This document shows, piece after piece, positions 25,000 through 32,907 of a stretch of 39,545 nucleotides of DNA. The DNA comes from Erysipelotrichia bacterium. GTDB taxonomy: Bacteria; Muiribacteriota; Ozemobacteria; Ozemobacterales; Ozemobacteraceae. The DNA lies in assembly GCA_009928855.1 (NCBI GenBank), contig SABV01000006.1:1-39545 (forward strand), written 5' to 3'. The notes beneath the pieces were generated by a model that was given only the letters and a program-made list of their open reading frames with translations, made no database searches and was not told the origin of the DNA. Position numbers and translations under genes: made by a program. Position 1 is the first letter of the stretch. Each line of letters starts with the position of its first letter.

Positions 25000-25517
25000 A
25001 GCCCGACAAGTGATATTGGTATACCGGCAAAAACAGCGATAAAATTCATTATAGTTGCCCGGCATAAATCACCGCTGAAACCAGGAAAAAATCTGTTCAG
25101 CGCACCGATAAAAACAGCGACAAAAATTATTGAGCAGGCTGTTGCCTGAAAAAGCGAATTGCGGCGCCACCCTCCGGCATAACATCCGCGACAGGCCGGC
25201 ATAGCAAGCATTGAAAAAGCAAAAACAGTCAAAAGATATGGTTTCCAGGCTTTAAACCACGCAAGCGCCGACCCCATATTGGCAAGAGCCCAGAAATAAG
25301 GCAGACACACAAGCATTTCATCCGGAATAAAAGGCAGGGCTGATCTGCGTTGCATTCGCCATGCTACTAAAGCAGCGATAAACAACAACTGCAAAACCAT
25401 CCCGTAATGGATGCCCTTAGAGAGAACAACAAAAACTGAGGCGGTGATAAAAACAACAAGATAGATTTTTGCCAGCAAGCCGGCAAACCAGTTCAAGTTT
25501 TCAAAAAATTTATTCAA
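24954..25517 (-). CDS. small multi-spanning membrane protein of unknown function
   Basis: A 187-aa protein with about five hydrophobic segments (for example LLAKIYLVVFITASVFVVL, VLQLLFIAALVAW and FIAVFAGIPISLVGLYSVVAV). A short loop with CRGCYAGGWRRN follows the third or fourth. The start is TTG with AGAGGGA about 6 bases upstream, overlapping the glycosyltransferase stop by 8 bases, so the two are probably made together. The layout recalls the membrane-anchored half of an O-antigen ligase-like protein, but the HxHN motif is absent. Family not recognised; a role in surface polysaccharide export is only inferred from neighbours. Confidence 0.72.
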   Translation of the reverse strand: MNKFFENLNWFAGLLAKIYLVVFITASVFVVLSKGIHYGMVLQLLFIAALVAWRMQRRSALPFIPDEMLVCLPYFWALANMGSALAWFKAWKPYLLTVFAFSMLAMPACRGCYAGGWRRNSLFQATACSIIFVAVFIGALNRFFPGFSGDLCRATIMNFIAVFAGIPISLVGLYSVVAVAPAVDVEK

Positions 25518-26703
25518 TATTTATCCCTCTAAGTTTCAGAGACTTTCGGTATAGAAAATCGGTTCTTTTTGCAAGAGCTGCAACTGAATAATTAGCAGCA
25601 AAGCGCTGTCGATCGCCAGACGAAAGCGCAGCAATATCTCTGCAGGCGCGAACTGCTTTGGCAAGTTGCTCTGCAAAAAGCTCCGGAACGGAATCCAGCA
25701 TAAAACCATATTTGCCATTTTCGAGAACTTCAGGAATCCCTCCAACCTTTGTAGCCGCCACCGGGCAACCTGAAGCGACCGCTTCGATAAGAACTACGGG
25801 CGTTCCCTCATTTTTTGAACTTAAAATCAGCAGGTTCAAGTCGGCATAAACGTCTTCTATCTCATCGACGATCCCGCAAAAATGGACGTGCCCGGCAACT
25901 CCCAGAGAAGCGGCAAGGGCTTTTAAAGGTGCTTCCAGTTCTCCGCCACCGATAACAGCCAGATGAAAATCTGGAATCTCTTTAACAACTTTGGCAACGG
26001 CACCGATCAGCATGGCATGGTTTTTAACCGGAACAAGTCTGGCCACAATGCCGGCCAGAAATACTTCTGAACCGAGGCCAAGACATTTTCTCCAGCCTGA
26101 CAGGTTTCGCACACGATTCAGATTTTTGCTTAAATCAAGCCCCAAAGGCACCACATCGATGTTCTGACGTTCGGTCACTCCGAACCTTTCAGCGATATCC
26201 TGTTTTAAGCCATCAGTCAAAGTGATAATACGATCGGTGAATCTGGCCAGAATTCTCTCAAGCGCAACAACAAATCGAGAAGTATTTTCTGAGAAATATC
26301 CAGAAAAAACATGCCCATGAAAAGTGTGGAATATCACGGGAACACCGCAGAATATTGCAGCCATGCGCCCAAGAATTCCGACTTTTGTGGTATGTGTATG
26401 AACGATGTGCGGTTTAAACAGGTAAATATGCCTGACTATGTCTTTAAAAGCCTTAAAATCACGCAGAATAGAGATTGGGCGGTCTAGATCAGCCACAACC
26501 GAGAAGCTCACGCCGGCTTCTTCTGCCAGTCTCACCATACTGCCCTCGTCAGACTCGGGGATTCCGACGAGCAATCTGGTTTCGTAGCCCATTAGCGAAA
26601 GCTCTTTTGCCAGATGAACAACATGGCGGGACGGTCCGCCGACGTTCATACGGCTCAGCAATCTCAATACTCTAATTTTGTCGCCAGATTGAATTCTGTG
26701 CAT
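25510..26703 (-). CDS. GT4-family glycosyltransferase
   Basis: About 397 aa with the GT-B fold of family 4. The N-terminal Rossmann half has VLRLLSRMNVGGPSRHVVHL and VHTHTTKVGILGRMAA. The C-terminal half has GIVARLVPVKNHAMLI, HLAVIGGGELEAPLK and the nucleotide-sugar binding EX7E region SSKNEGTPVVLIEAVASG. It is a cytosolic or peripheral enzyme, likely retaining, that adds a sugar to a lipid-linked glycan. The ORF begins at GTG 26727, within an inverted repeat and without a ribosome-binding site. ATG 26703 is preferred because the homologous region starts just after it, though its GGAG is a long 12 bases away. Neighbouring O-antigen ligase supports a polysaccharide role. Confidence 0.93.
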   Translation of the reverse strand: MHRIQSGDKIRVLRLLSRMNVGGPSRHVVHLAKELSLMGYETRLLVGIPESDEGSMVRLAEEAGVSFSVVADLDRPISILRDFKAFKDIVRHIYLFKPHIVHTHTTKVGILGRMAAIFCGVPVIFHTFHGHVFSGYFSENTSRFVVALERILARFTDRIITLTDGLKQDIAERFGVTERQNIDVVPLGLDLSKNLNRVRNLSGWRKCLGLGSEVFLAGIVARLVPVKNHAMLIGAVAKVVKEIPDFHLAVIGGGELEAPLKALAASLGVAGHVHFCGIVDEIEDVYADLNLLILSSKNEGTPVVLIEAVASGCPVAATKVGGIPEVLENGKYGFMLDSVPELFAEQLAKAVRACRDIAALSSGDRQRFAANYSVAALAKRTDFLYRKSLKLRGINIE

Positions 26704-26722
26704 TTTATTAAACAACTCCGAA

Positions 26723-26736
26723 GGCACAATAGTGCC
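26723..26736. repeat. short inverted repeat in glycosyltransferase leader
   Basis: GGCAC-AATA-GTGCC is a 5-4-5 perfect inverted repeat about 20 bases before the preferred glycosyltransferase ATG. It may form a small leader hairpin or be an operator; no function is known. Confidence 0.35.
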
Positions 26737-26759
26737 ACAGCCCGCCCTCTTTTTTCAAG

Positions 26760-26788
26760 TTAAAGGTTTGGGCGTGTTGTGATATAAT
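26760..26788 (+). promoter_or_regulatory. promoter of the DUF885 protein gene
   Basis: TTAAAG (26760-26765), a 17-base spacer and a consensus TATAAT (26783-26788), followed by an AT-rich start region and GAGGAG 8 bases before the ATG at 26822. Confidence 0.6.
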
Positions 26789-26821
26789 TATTTTCATAAA
26801 ACATCCAGAGGAGACTTGTGA

Positions 26822-28495
26822 ATGCTTTACACAGCAGAATACAAACACCCCGGTTTTACAAAAATCTCGCAATATTATTACCGCGAATTGATTAGCCGAA
26901 ACCCGATAACCGCCACATGGATGGGAGAGCACAGTTTCGATGGACTTCTGCCAGAAACAGGCGCAGATGCCGTTGAACGTAACATATCATTTTTGCGTGA
27001 GATGAAGGCTGATTTTTGTTCTTTGCCTGAGAATGAACTAAGCATAGACGAACGGATCGACTGTGCATCAATGGCTCATTTTGCAGATCAGCAGCTTTTT
27101 ATGGAAGAAGATTTGCAGCAATGGCGAATGGGTCGTGACCTTGCATTATGCATTGGTGATGCCATATTAATGCTTTTTGTAAGAGACTTTGCACCTCTAT
27201 CAGACCGAGTTCTTTCTATGATTTCGCGTTTAAAAGCAGTGCCGGTGTTTTTAAGCAGCAGCAAAACCCTTTTTCAAAGGGTTCCGGCATTGGCGGGCGA
27301 GATTTATCTTGAGTCGGCGGCAAATCTGCCAGGCTTTCTGGATACTATTGAAAAAAGCATCGCCAAGCATGTCGCACCGGTTCTGGCCGCAGAGTTTGCT
27401 AAAGCTTCTCTTGAAGCCAAAAAATCTTTATCTGAATTCGTTCACTGGTTTAAATATGCAATCATGCCCAAGACCACCAGCGACTGGACCATTGGGCACG
27501 GAGCATTTCAGGCTCTCCTTTCAGTCAAAAAACTTGGCCTGACACAGTCTGAAATAACAGAACTGGCGCAAAAAGTCACCAATGAGGCAAACGCCAGAAT
27601 AGATAACCTCAGTTGCATAATTCTGGGAGTTACCACTGGCACGGCAACAGGTGCCAGAAACGAAGTTCTAAAAAAAATAAAGAACCATGGCCCGGGCAGT
27701 TTTGAATTATCGCTAAAAGCTTACCGCGAAGCCATGATTCGTAGTCGTGCGTTTATAGAAGCGAGCGGATTTGCAACTCTTCCACAGGGGGAAGAGCTTG
27801 AGATCCTTGAAACGCCTGAGTATATGAAGCATATAATTCCATTTTCGGCTTACATCGGACCCGAAAAAATTTCGACGCACCAAAGAGGCTTTTATCTGCT
27901 GACAAGAGAAACATCAGGGCAAACGGGCAGATATAATTATGCGAATATAATAAACTCAGTCATTCACGAGGGATATCCAGGGCATCATCTACAAATAACT
28001 GCCCAGAATCAGCACCCGGGAAGCATGAGATCTTTCTGCGAAAACATGGAAATTATCGAAGGCTGGGCAGCTTACTGCCAGAAGGCTGTCAGAGAAATGG
28101 GATTTGAAACATCCAGCGAAAGCCTTTTTGCGCACGCCTCAGAAGAGATTTTTAACGCCGCGCGCCTTATGACCGATATTAATCTTCAAACACGCGCCTG
28201 GAATGTCGATCAGGCGACACAATATCTCATGGAACAGGCAAAAATAGATAAAACCACAGCCTTGATTGAGATAAAACGTCAGGTCTTGGCACCGGGTTCG
28301 CAATTAAGCTCCCTGACCGGCGAACACCTTCTTTGTCAGCTGAAAAATGACCTGAAGCAAAAATTTCAGAACAATTTTTCAAACAGAAACTTCCACGACC
28401 TGCTATTATACCAAGGCAGTGTTCCAATTCACGTTGCCCGAGACTTCTACCCAGAAATCGTCAAACATCATCTCAAAGCAAAAAACAGGTCTTAA
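26822..28495 (+). CDS. DUF885 family protein, putative zinc peptidase
   Basis: A 557-aa, largely helical protein with the DUF885 landmarks. RNPITATWMGEHSFDG lies near the N-terminus, and the metal-binding-like HEGYPGHH is at 382-389, followed by EIIEGWAAYCQKAVREMG with the downstream Glu. The HExxPGHH pattern is typical and suggests zinc-dependent peptide or carboxypeptidase-like activity, but function is poorly established in the family. No signal peptide is seen, unlike many exported members, so it is predicted cytosolic. It has its own promoter and a strong ribosome-binding site and is followed one base later by the HIT gene. Confidence 0.9.
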   Translation: MLYTAEYKHPGFTKISQYYYRELISRNPITATWMGEHSFDGLLPETGADAVERNISFLREMKADFCSLPENELSIDERIDCASMAHFADQQLFMEEDLQQWRMGRDLALCIGDAILMLFVRDFAPLSDRVLSMISRLKAVPVFLSSSKTLFQRVPALAGEIYLESAANLPGFLDTIEKSIAKHVAPVLAAEFAKASLEAKKSLSEFVHWFKYAIMPKTTSDWTIGHGAFQALLSVKKLGLTQSEITELAQKVTNEANARIDNLSCIILGVTTGTATGARNEVLKKIKNHGPGSFELSLKAYREAMIRSRAFIEASGFATLPQGEELEILETPEYMKHIIPFSAYIGPEKISTHQRGFYLLTRETSGQTGRYNYANIINSVIHEGYPGHHLQITAQNQHPGSMRSFCENMEIIEGWAAYCQKAVREMGFETSSESLFAHASEEIFNAARLMTDINLQTRAWNVDQATQYLMEQAKIDKTTALIEIKRQVLAPGSQLSSLTGEHLLCQLKNDLKQKFQNNFSNRNFHDLLLYQGSVPIHVARDFYPEIVKHHLKAKNRS

Positions 28496-28496
28496 C

Positions 28497-28997
28497 ATGG
28501 CTTTCAAACAACAGCTTTTTATTCCAAACAAACGCGATTACATAATGGGCATGAAACGCCCGGCAGTAGACTGCATCATCTGTTCTATAATCAATGATGA
28601 GCCTGAAGTCGCAAACCTTATGATCTGGAAAAATTCAACGGTAGCCGCCTGCGTCAACCTTTATCCTTATAACGCAGGTCATCTTCTGCTTTTTCCCCTG
28701 CGTCATATAACCGACCCAAGGCAGTTAAACGCAACAGAACAAAACCACATGAACCTGCTGCTGAATCATTCGCTCGAAAAACTCGACGGCATATACAGCC
28801 CATCAGGCTTCAACATCGGCTATAACATAGGAGAAGCTTCTGGCGCCAGCATTCCACATCTCCACCAGCACGTGGTTCCAAGATATCCCCGTGAACTCGG
28901 TTTTGTAGATATAACCGCTGGCGCAAAAATCATCATTGAAGACCCGCACGTAACCCTGGAAAAACTTAAACAAGCCTTTAAAGGTCTGACAATATAA
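28497..28997 (+). CDS. HIT-family nucleotide hydrolase/transferase
   Basis: A 166-aa protein of the long HIT type (AP4A phosphorylase/Fhit-like branch). CIIC near the N-terminus probably contributes to a zinc site, VNLYPYNAGHLLLFPLRH marks the family core, and the catalytic triad HLHQHVVPR carries H121, H123 and H125. Such enzymes cleave dinucleoside polyphosphates or nucleotide conjugates in the cytosol. The ORF track start (28419) lies in the DUF885 gene. ATG 28497, with AGG 7 bases upstream and one base after the previous stop, fits the family length and is chosen. Confidence 0.93.
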   Translation: MAFKQQLFIPNKRDYIMGMKRPAVDCIICSIINDEPEVANLMIWKNSTVAACVNLYPYNAGHLLLFPLRHITDPRQLNATEQNHMNLLLNHSLEKLDGIYSPSGFNIGYNIGEASGASIPHLHQHVVPRYPRELGFVDITAGAKIIIEDPHVTLEKLKQAFKGLTI

Positions 28998-29031
28998 ATT
29001 TTCACAAGCTTTTTCAAAAGTCATTATGTGT

Positions 29032-29037
29032 TATAAT
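29032..29037 (+). promoter_or_regulatory. possible -10 element before the exported-protein/TPR gene run
   Basis: A consensus TATAAT lies 32 bases before the ATG at 29070. The -35 region is T-rich (CTTTTT at 17 bases) and far from consensus. It is the only promoter-like element between the HIT gene and the following run. Confidence 0.4.
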
Positions 29038-29069
29038 TCTAAAAATATTTTATATCAGGAGTGGTTCTT

Positions 29070-29723
29070 ATGAAGTCTGACTTGTTCAAGGTTATCTTGT
29101 TGGCGTCTGCGTTTTCTGCTTCAGGTCTTATGGCCTCACCCGAGGGCGACCTCAAATATCTTGGTTATTCTCAAGATATGATTGATCAGATTAACGCCAC
29201 CGCTCTCAGCGAACCGGCTCAAACAGAAGAAGAACAACAGGCAACCTGTGATGAAGTCGAAGCTACAACAGAACAGCTAAGCGAGCTTGGCGCCACAAGA
29301 TCTCTCACACCAGCTCTTGATGACCGTTCAGGTGAGATTCGTGATGAAGTGCTCACTTACTGGGAGCAAATGACCCCGTCACCGAAGCAGATCGCTCCAC
29401 TCTCCCCAGAGCTTAAAGCTTCCATAGAGGCCAACATCAGAGCAGCTCTTGAAAGCAAGAACTACAACATAATTCAGCTTGATCTTGTAGATCTGCCAGA
29501 AGGAAGCTTGCAAAATGATCTCAGAGCGGTCATCAGAGTATCCAGACCCCTCAAAACCCGCAATTCATACAAAGAAATTCAGGGCAATCTATCAGAAATC
29601 AAAAGCATCTGCATAGAAGCTGCAACGATAGAAGATACAGCCTATTTGTCAGAACTGACAACTTTTGTAGCAGAAAACCCGCGCAATAATTACTATTACG
29701 AAAAAACGATTCTTAATCCCTGA
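29070..29723 (+). CDS. exported protein of unknown function
   Basis: About 217 aa. The N-terminus MKSDLFKVILLASAFSASGLMAS is a signal peptide, with cleavage likely after MAS or near it. The mature part is acidic and mostly helical at first (AQTEEEQQATCDEVEATTEQ), then has LSPELKASIEANIRAALES and a segment LRAVIRVSRPLKTRNSYKEI that may form strands. It has a single Cys in the N-terminal half and one near the end (IKSICIEAA), which could pair. The start is fixed by AGGAG 8 bases before ATG 29070; the listed GTG 29061 abuts that site. First gene of the run leading to the zinc-ribbon/TPR proteins. Family not recognised. Confidence 0.75.
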   Translation: MKSDLFKVILLASAFSASGLMASPEGDLKYLGYSQDMIDQINATALSEPAQTEEEQQATCDEVEATTEQLSELGATRSLTPALDDRSGEIRDEVLTYWEQMTPSPKQIAPLSPELKASIEANIRAALESKNYNIIQLDLVDLPEGSLQNDLRAVIRVSRPLKTRNSYKEIQGNLSEIKSICIEAATIEDTAYLSELTTFVAENPRNNYYYEKTILNP

Positions 29724-29743
29724 TTTTACACGGTCGCAATGAA

Positions 29744-30157
29744 ATGAGCATTCTTGCCTCTCCGAGACAAACAACCAGATTTATGGTTTATGCGATGGTC
29801 TGTACGCTGGTAATAGCGTTTGGCTCTATCGGAGCTGTTTTAGCTGGCAATATTGCTCCACAGTATTCGCTGATGGGGCTGTTTCTTGGCTCGGCTATAG
29901 GGGCTTTCGTCTCGGTTTATGAGTCAACAATAGTTGGGTGCATGACCGGCATGCTTTTCGGCATGCTGGTCGCCCCTCTGGTTTATTATTTCATAGATTT
30001 TGAAACGGCCTATCTGATGGTTTTTATTTTATCTCTGCTCGGCGCAATTCTTGGCGAGCCAATGGCTATTTTCTGGCGTGAAGCGGAAGAACCGGCCGGT
30101 TACCATCAAGACACGGATTCAGACAAAATCAATCATGAAGAGGAACCCCACAAATGA
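29744..30157 (+). CDS. small polytopic membrane protein of unknown function
   Basis: A 137-aa protein with about four hydrophobic segments rich in Gly, Ala and small residues (MVYAMVCTLVIAFGSIGAVL, MGLFLGSAIGAFVSVYEST, IVGCMTGMLFGMLVAPLVYY, LMVFILSLLGAILGEPMAIF). A polar, acidic tail has many His, Asp and Glu. Glycine-rich paired helices of this kind resemble GlsB/YeaQ-type or MgtC-like small membrane proteins but no family is certain. It starts 20 bases after the exported-protein gene and overlaps the next gene by 4 bases (ATGA). Confidence 0.72.
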   Translation: MSILASPRQTTRFMVYAMVCTLVIAFGSIGAVLAGNIAPQYSLMGLFLGSAIGAFVSVYESTIVGCMTGMLFGMLVAPLVYYFIDFETAYLMVFILSLLGAILGEPMAIFWREAEEPAGYHQDTDSDKINHEEEPHK

Positions 30158-30555
30158 GTGTGATCAGACTGATAATGGCAGAGAATGACCAGGCATTTTC
30201 AGGGCATATTCCTTCTTCATCCATTTCAGCAGTATTGTGGGCTATATCAGAAGGGGCCGTAAACACCCAAACTTTCTGGGAAACAGTCAAAAGAATGGAC
30301 CCGGCTCTTCAGGAGCATTTTTTAACAAACAAAGATGATTCGCCCCTACTGGAAGGCTTTGACGACGGCCTTCTGGTTATCAGCTGGGATCACAACTGCA
30401 TAGAATCTTTTCAAGCTTATCAACCCCTTCGACATAGTGGCAATGTTGCTTACCATAATGGAAAATTCATGGAAGACGAGCTTGAGCCTGTTGAATTCAG
30501 CATAAGTAATGCATGGAGCATTATAGATCATCATTTCGAGGAAAGCAGACACTGA
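30154..30555 (+). CDS. small soluble protein of unknown function
   Basis: A 133-aa acidic protein without signal peptide or membrane segment. Readable features are aromatic and His-rich stretches (LLVISWDHNCIESFQ, NAWSIIDHHFE), but no catalytic motif or known domain. A GAGGAA ribosome-binding site 8 bases upstream of the ATG and the 4-base overlap with the membrane protein gene support that it is real. It ends 2 bases before the zinc-ribbon/TPR gene, so it is part of the same transcript. Function not assigned. Confidence 0.68.
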   Translation: MSVIRLIMAENDQAFSGHIPSSSISAVLWAISEGAVNTQTFWETVKRMDPALQEHFLTNKDDSPLLEGFDDGLLVISWDHNCIESFQAYQPLRHSGNVAYHNGKFMEDELEPVEFSISNAWSIIDHHFEESRH

Positions 30556-30557
30556 CA

Positions 30558-32906
30558 ATGGTAAACTGTCCAAGTTGTGGTGCCATAAATAACGAAGATT
30601 CGATAAGTTGTGTAGCGTGTAACCGCACTCTTCAGTTGATATGCCCGCAGTGCACCGCAAGAAACCCGCTTTCGGCGGCAGTTTGTGGTCAGTGCGGTCG
30701 AATTCTCAACGAAATGGATGACCCACATATCATCCAGCAAAAAATAGGGGATCCGGTTGCAGAAATGTATAGCAAGCCCTTAAGAAACCCTTTTACAACT
30801 TTTTATCCCAAAGAAGCCTTTTTTAAAGTCATTCTCGGCAGTTTTATTTTTGCATTGCTGTATCTTAGCCAGATTTTTAACGGACATCCGTTATTGCTAC
30901 TCATATCCGGGCTTATCAGCGGCATAATCGCCCTATGGGGACTGGTGGAAATAACCTTCTGGTTTATCGAAGACAACGAGATAACTGGAAACAGCGGCCA
31001 CACAGCTATTTCAGAAAAGCATTTTCCCAAGGCTTATGCCAAGGGTCTTACAAACGCCGTAGAATCTTTTGAAGAAATAGAAAAAGAACTAGACCAGGCA
31101 ACAGCTTCAGCCTCTGGGCAGTCGTTTATAGCAGATGAACCTGCCGCTCTCGATAATTCACCCGACAGCCTGTTACTGACGACTGAAAGCATTTCTGAAG
31201 CCAAAACTTCTGAAACCAGGCCCAAATATGAAACACTGGCGGAGTTTTTATCAGAAGGCATAGAAAAAGAAATTACAGCCATAAAAGAAAAGTTGCTGCG
31301 CTCCCCGGAGAACTACGCCTTGCTGATGAGACAGGCACAGTTACACGAAGAGCGCGGCGAAATATCTCTTGCCCTTGAAAGCCTCGAAAAATGCATCAAA
31401 TTTGAACCGGAAATTGCGGAAGTTTATCTTTACCACGGTATTCTGCAACGCCGCAACGGCAATATCGAGGTTGCCAAAGAGTCATTTGAAAAAGCTCTTG
31501 GGTTAAACCGATTCATGTCGAAGGCTTATTACCAACTCGGTATACTCGAACGCACTATAAACAACCTGGCAGAAGCCAGAGGGCTTTTGCAAAAATGCAT
31601 TCAGCTCTCTCCTGACGACCCCTATGCTCATTACCAGCTCGGCATGATTTATCGCGAACTCGGCGAAACAGGCCTGGCCGTTATGGAAATCAAGCGCGCT
31701 ACGATTTTGCACCCGAGCGACTCGTACGGTCACAGCAAGCTTGGGCAATTGTATCAGCAAACAAAGCAGTATGATCTCGCAGTCGCAGCTTATTCGCAGG
31801 CGCTCACACTCAAGCCCGAAGACGCTTTCGTGCTTGAGCGTCTGGCAGAAGTTCTAGCATCAAGAGAGCTATATGATAAAGCGGCAAACCTTTTTCAGGA
31901 AGCTTTGGCGCGTCAGTTTCATCCGAAAGTTGAAACAATGGTTTCGCTAGGCAGAGTGCTGCGCAAGCTTGAAGAATACCCCGAATTAGAGTCTCTGGCC
32001 GATGAAGTTTTAAGACTCGAACCAGCAAATCACGAAGCCGGCTTTTTAAAAGCTTTTGCAATGATCAAGCTGAACAGGGCTACTGAGGCCAGTGAACTTC
32101 TTGAGAAGCTCACAGAAAATCCTGCCGTAACCTACGAGGCATGGCTTGAGCTTGGCAAACTATACCAGGCAACAAATCAGCCAGAAAAAGCCATATCGGC
32201 TTTCATCAGAGCTTCAACAAGTGCCCCTGACCAGGCCGGTATCTGGAACAATATCGGCATTCTGCTTTCTAACCAGAAGGCGTATGAAGAAGCCTTGAAG
32301 GCTTTCAAAAAAGCTGCCAGTTTTGATTACACAGACCAGCACATAGCGGGCAATCTCAAAGCCGTACAGAAAAAGCTCGAAACAAGCTGCAACAGAATAA
32401 TTGAGGCACGCAAAGAACAGCTGGAACGAACACCGGACGATCTCGAAGCCTACCTTGATATTGGTCACGCATTTGAAACTATGCAGAAGCCCGATGAGGC
32501 AATGATGTCTTATCAAAGATTGCTGGCTATCAGCCCAGACTATGTCCCCGGCCTGATGAGCTATGCCGAACTGCTTCGAAAACGCGGAAAACTCAAAATG
32601 GCCATGCGTTGTTACCGCGAAATATTGAAGTTACAACCTGAGAATGCTGCAACCCACATGTTTCTTGTTCAGGCGAACTTGAATCTTGGCTTTCTCAACG
32701 AGGCTCTGCGCCATGCTGTGCTCGCACAGAAGATCTCTCCTGACGATCCGGGCGTCCACTTTCTGCTTGGTAAGATTTATTTTGCCAAGGGTCTGGCCCC
32801 GAGGGCTCTTAAAGAATTTACGGTCGTTACGGCTTCACTGACTGCTGACCCAGACATGATAAGCTGGGCAGAACTGATGCGGCGGCGACTTGCAAGGACT
32901 AACTGA
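30558..32906 (+). CDS. double zinc-ribbon, membrane-anchored TPR protein
   Basis: About 782 aa. The N-terminus has two zinc ribbons with identical spacing, CxxC-x10-CxxC: C4/C7/C18/C21 and C29/C32/C43/C46. Two hydrophobic helices follow (about 90-138, VILGSFIFALLYLSQI and LLLLISGLISGIIALWGLVEITFW), so the ribbons and the repeats both lie on the same, probably cytosolic, side. An acidic linker leads to a long array of TPR repeats (about 240-770), for example AEVYLYHGILQRRNGNIEVAKESFEKAL. The likely role is a membrane-bound assembly platform. The ORF track start (30513) adds 15 residues; ATG 30558, directly before the first ribbon and after the previous stop, is preferred. Next gene starts 1 base later. 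Confidence 0.85.
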   Translation: MVNCPSCGAINNEDSISCVACNRTLQLICPQCTARNPLSAAVCGQCGRILNEMDDPHIIQQKIGDPVAEMYSKPLRNPFTTFYPKEAFFKVILGSFIFALLYLSQIFNGHPLLLLISGLISGIIALWGLVEITFWFIEDNEITGNSGHTAISEKHFPKAYAKGLTNAVESFEEIEKELDQATASASGQSFIADEPAALDNSPDSLLLTTESISEAKTSETRPKYETLAEFLSEGIEKEITAIKEKLLRSPENYALLMRQAQLHEERGEISLALESLEKCIKFEPEIAEVYLYHGILQRRNGNIEVAKESFEKALGLNRFMSKAYYQLGILERTINNLAEARGLLQKCIQLSPDDPYAHYQLGMIYRELGETGLAVMEIKRATILHPSDSYGHSKLGQLYQQTKQYDLAVAAYSQALTLKPEDAFVLERLAEVLASRELYDKAANLFQEALARQFHPKVETMVSLGRVLRKLEEYPELESLADEVLRLEPANHEAGFLKAFAMIKLNRATEASELLEKLTENPAVTYEAWLELGKLYQATNQPEKAISAFIRASTSAPDQAGIWNNIGILLSNQKAYEEALKAFKKAASFDYTDQHIAGNLKAVQKKLETSCNRIIEARKEQLERTPDDLEAYLDIGHAFETMQKPDEAMMSYQRLLAISPDYVPGLMSYAELLRKRGKLKMAMRCYREILKLQPENAATHMFLVQANLNLGFLNEALRHAVLAQKISPDDPGVHFLLGKIYFAKGLAPRALKEFTVVTASLTADPDMISWAELMRRRLARTN

Positions 32907-32907
32907 C

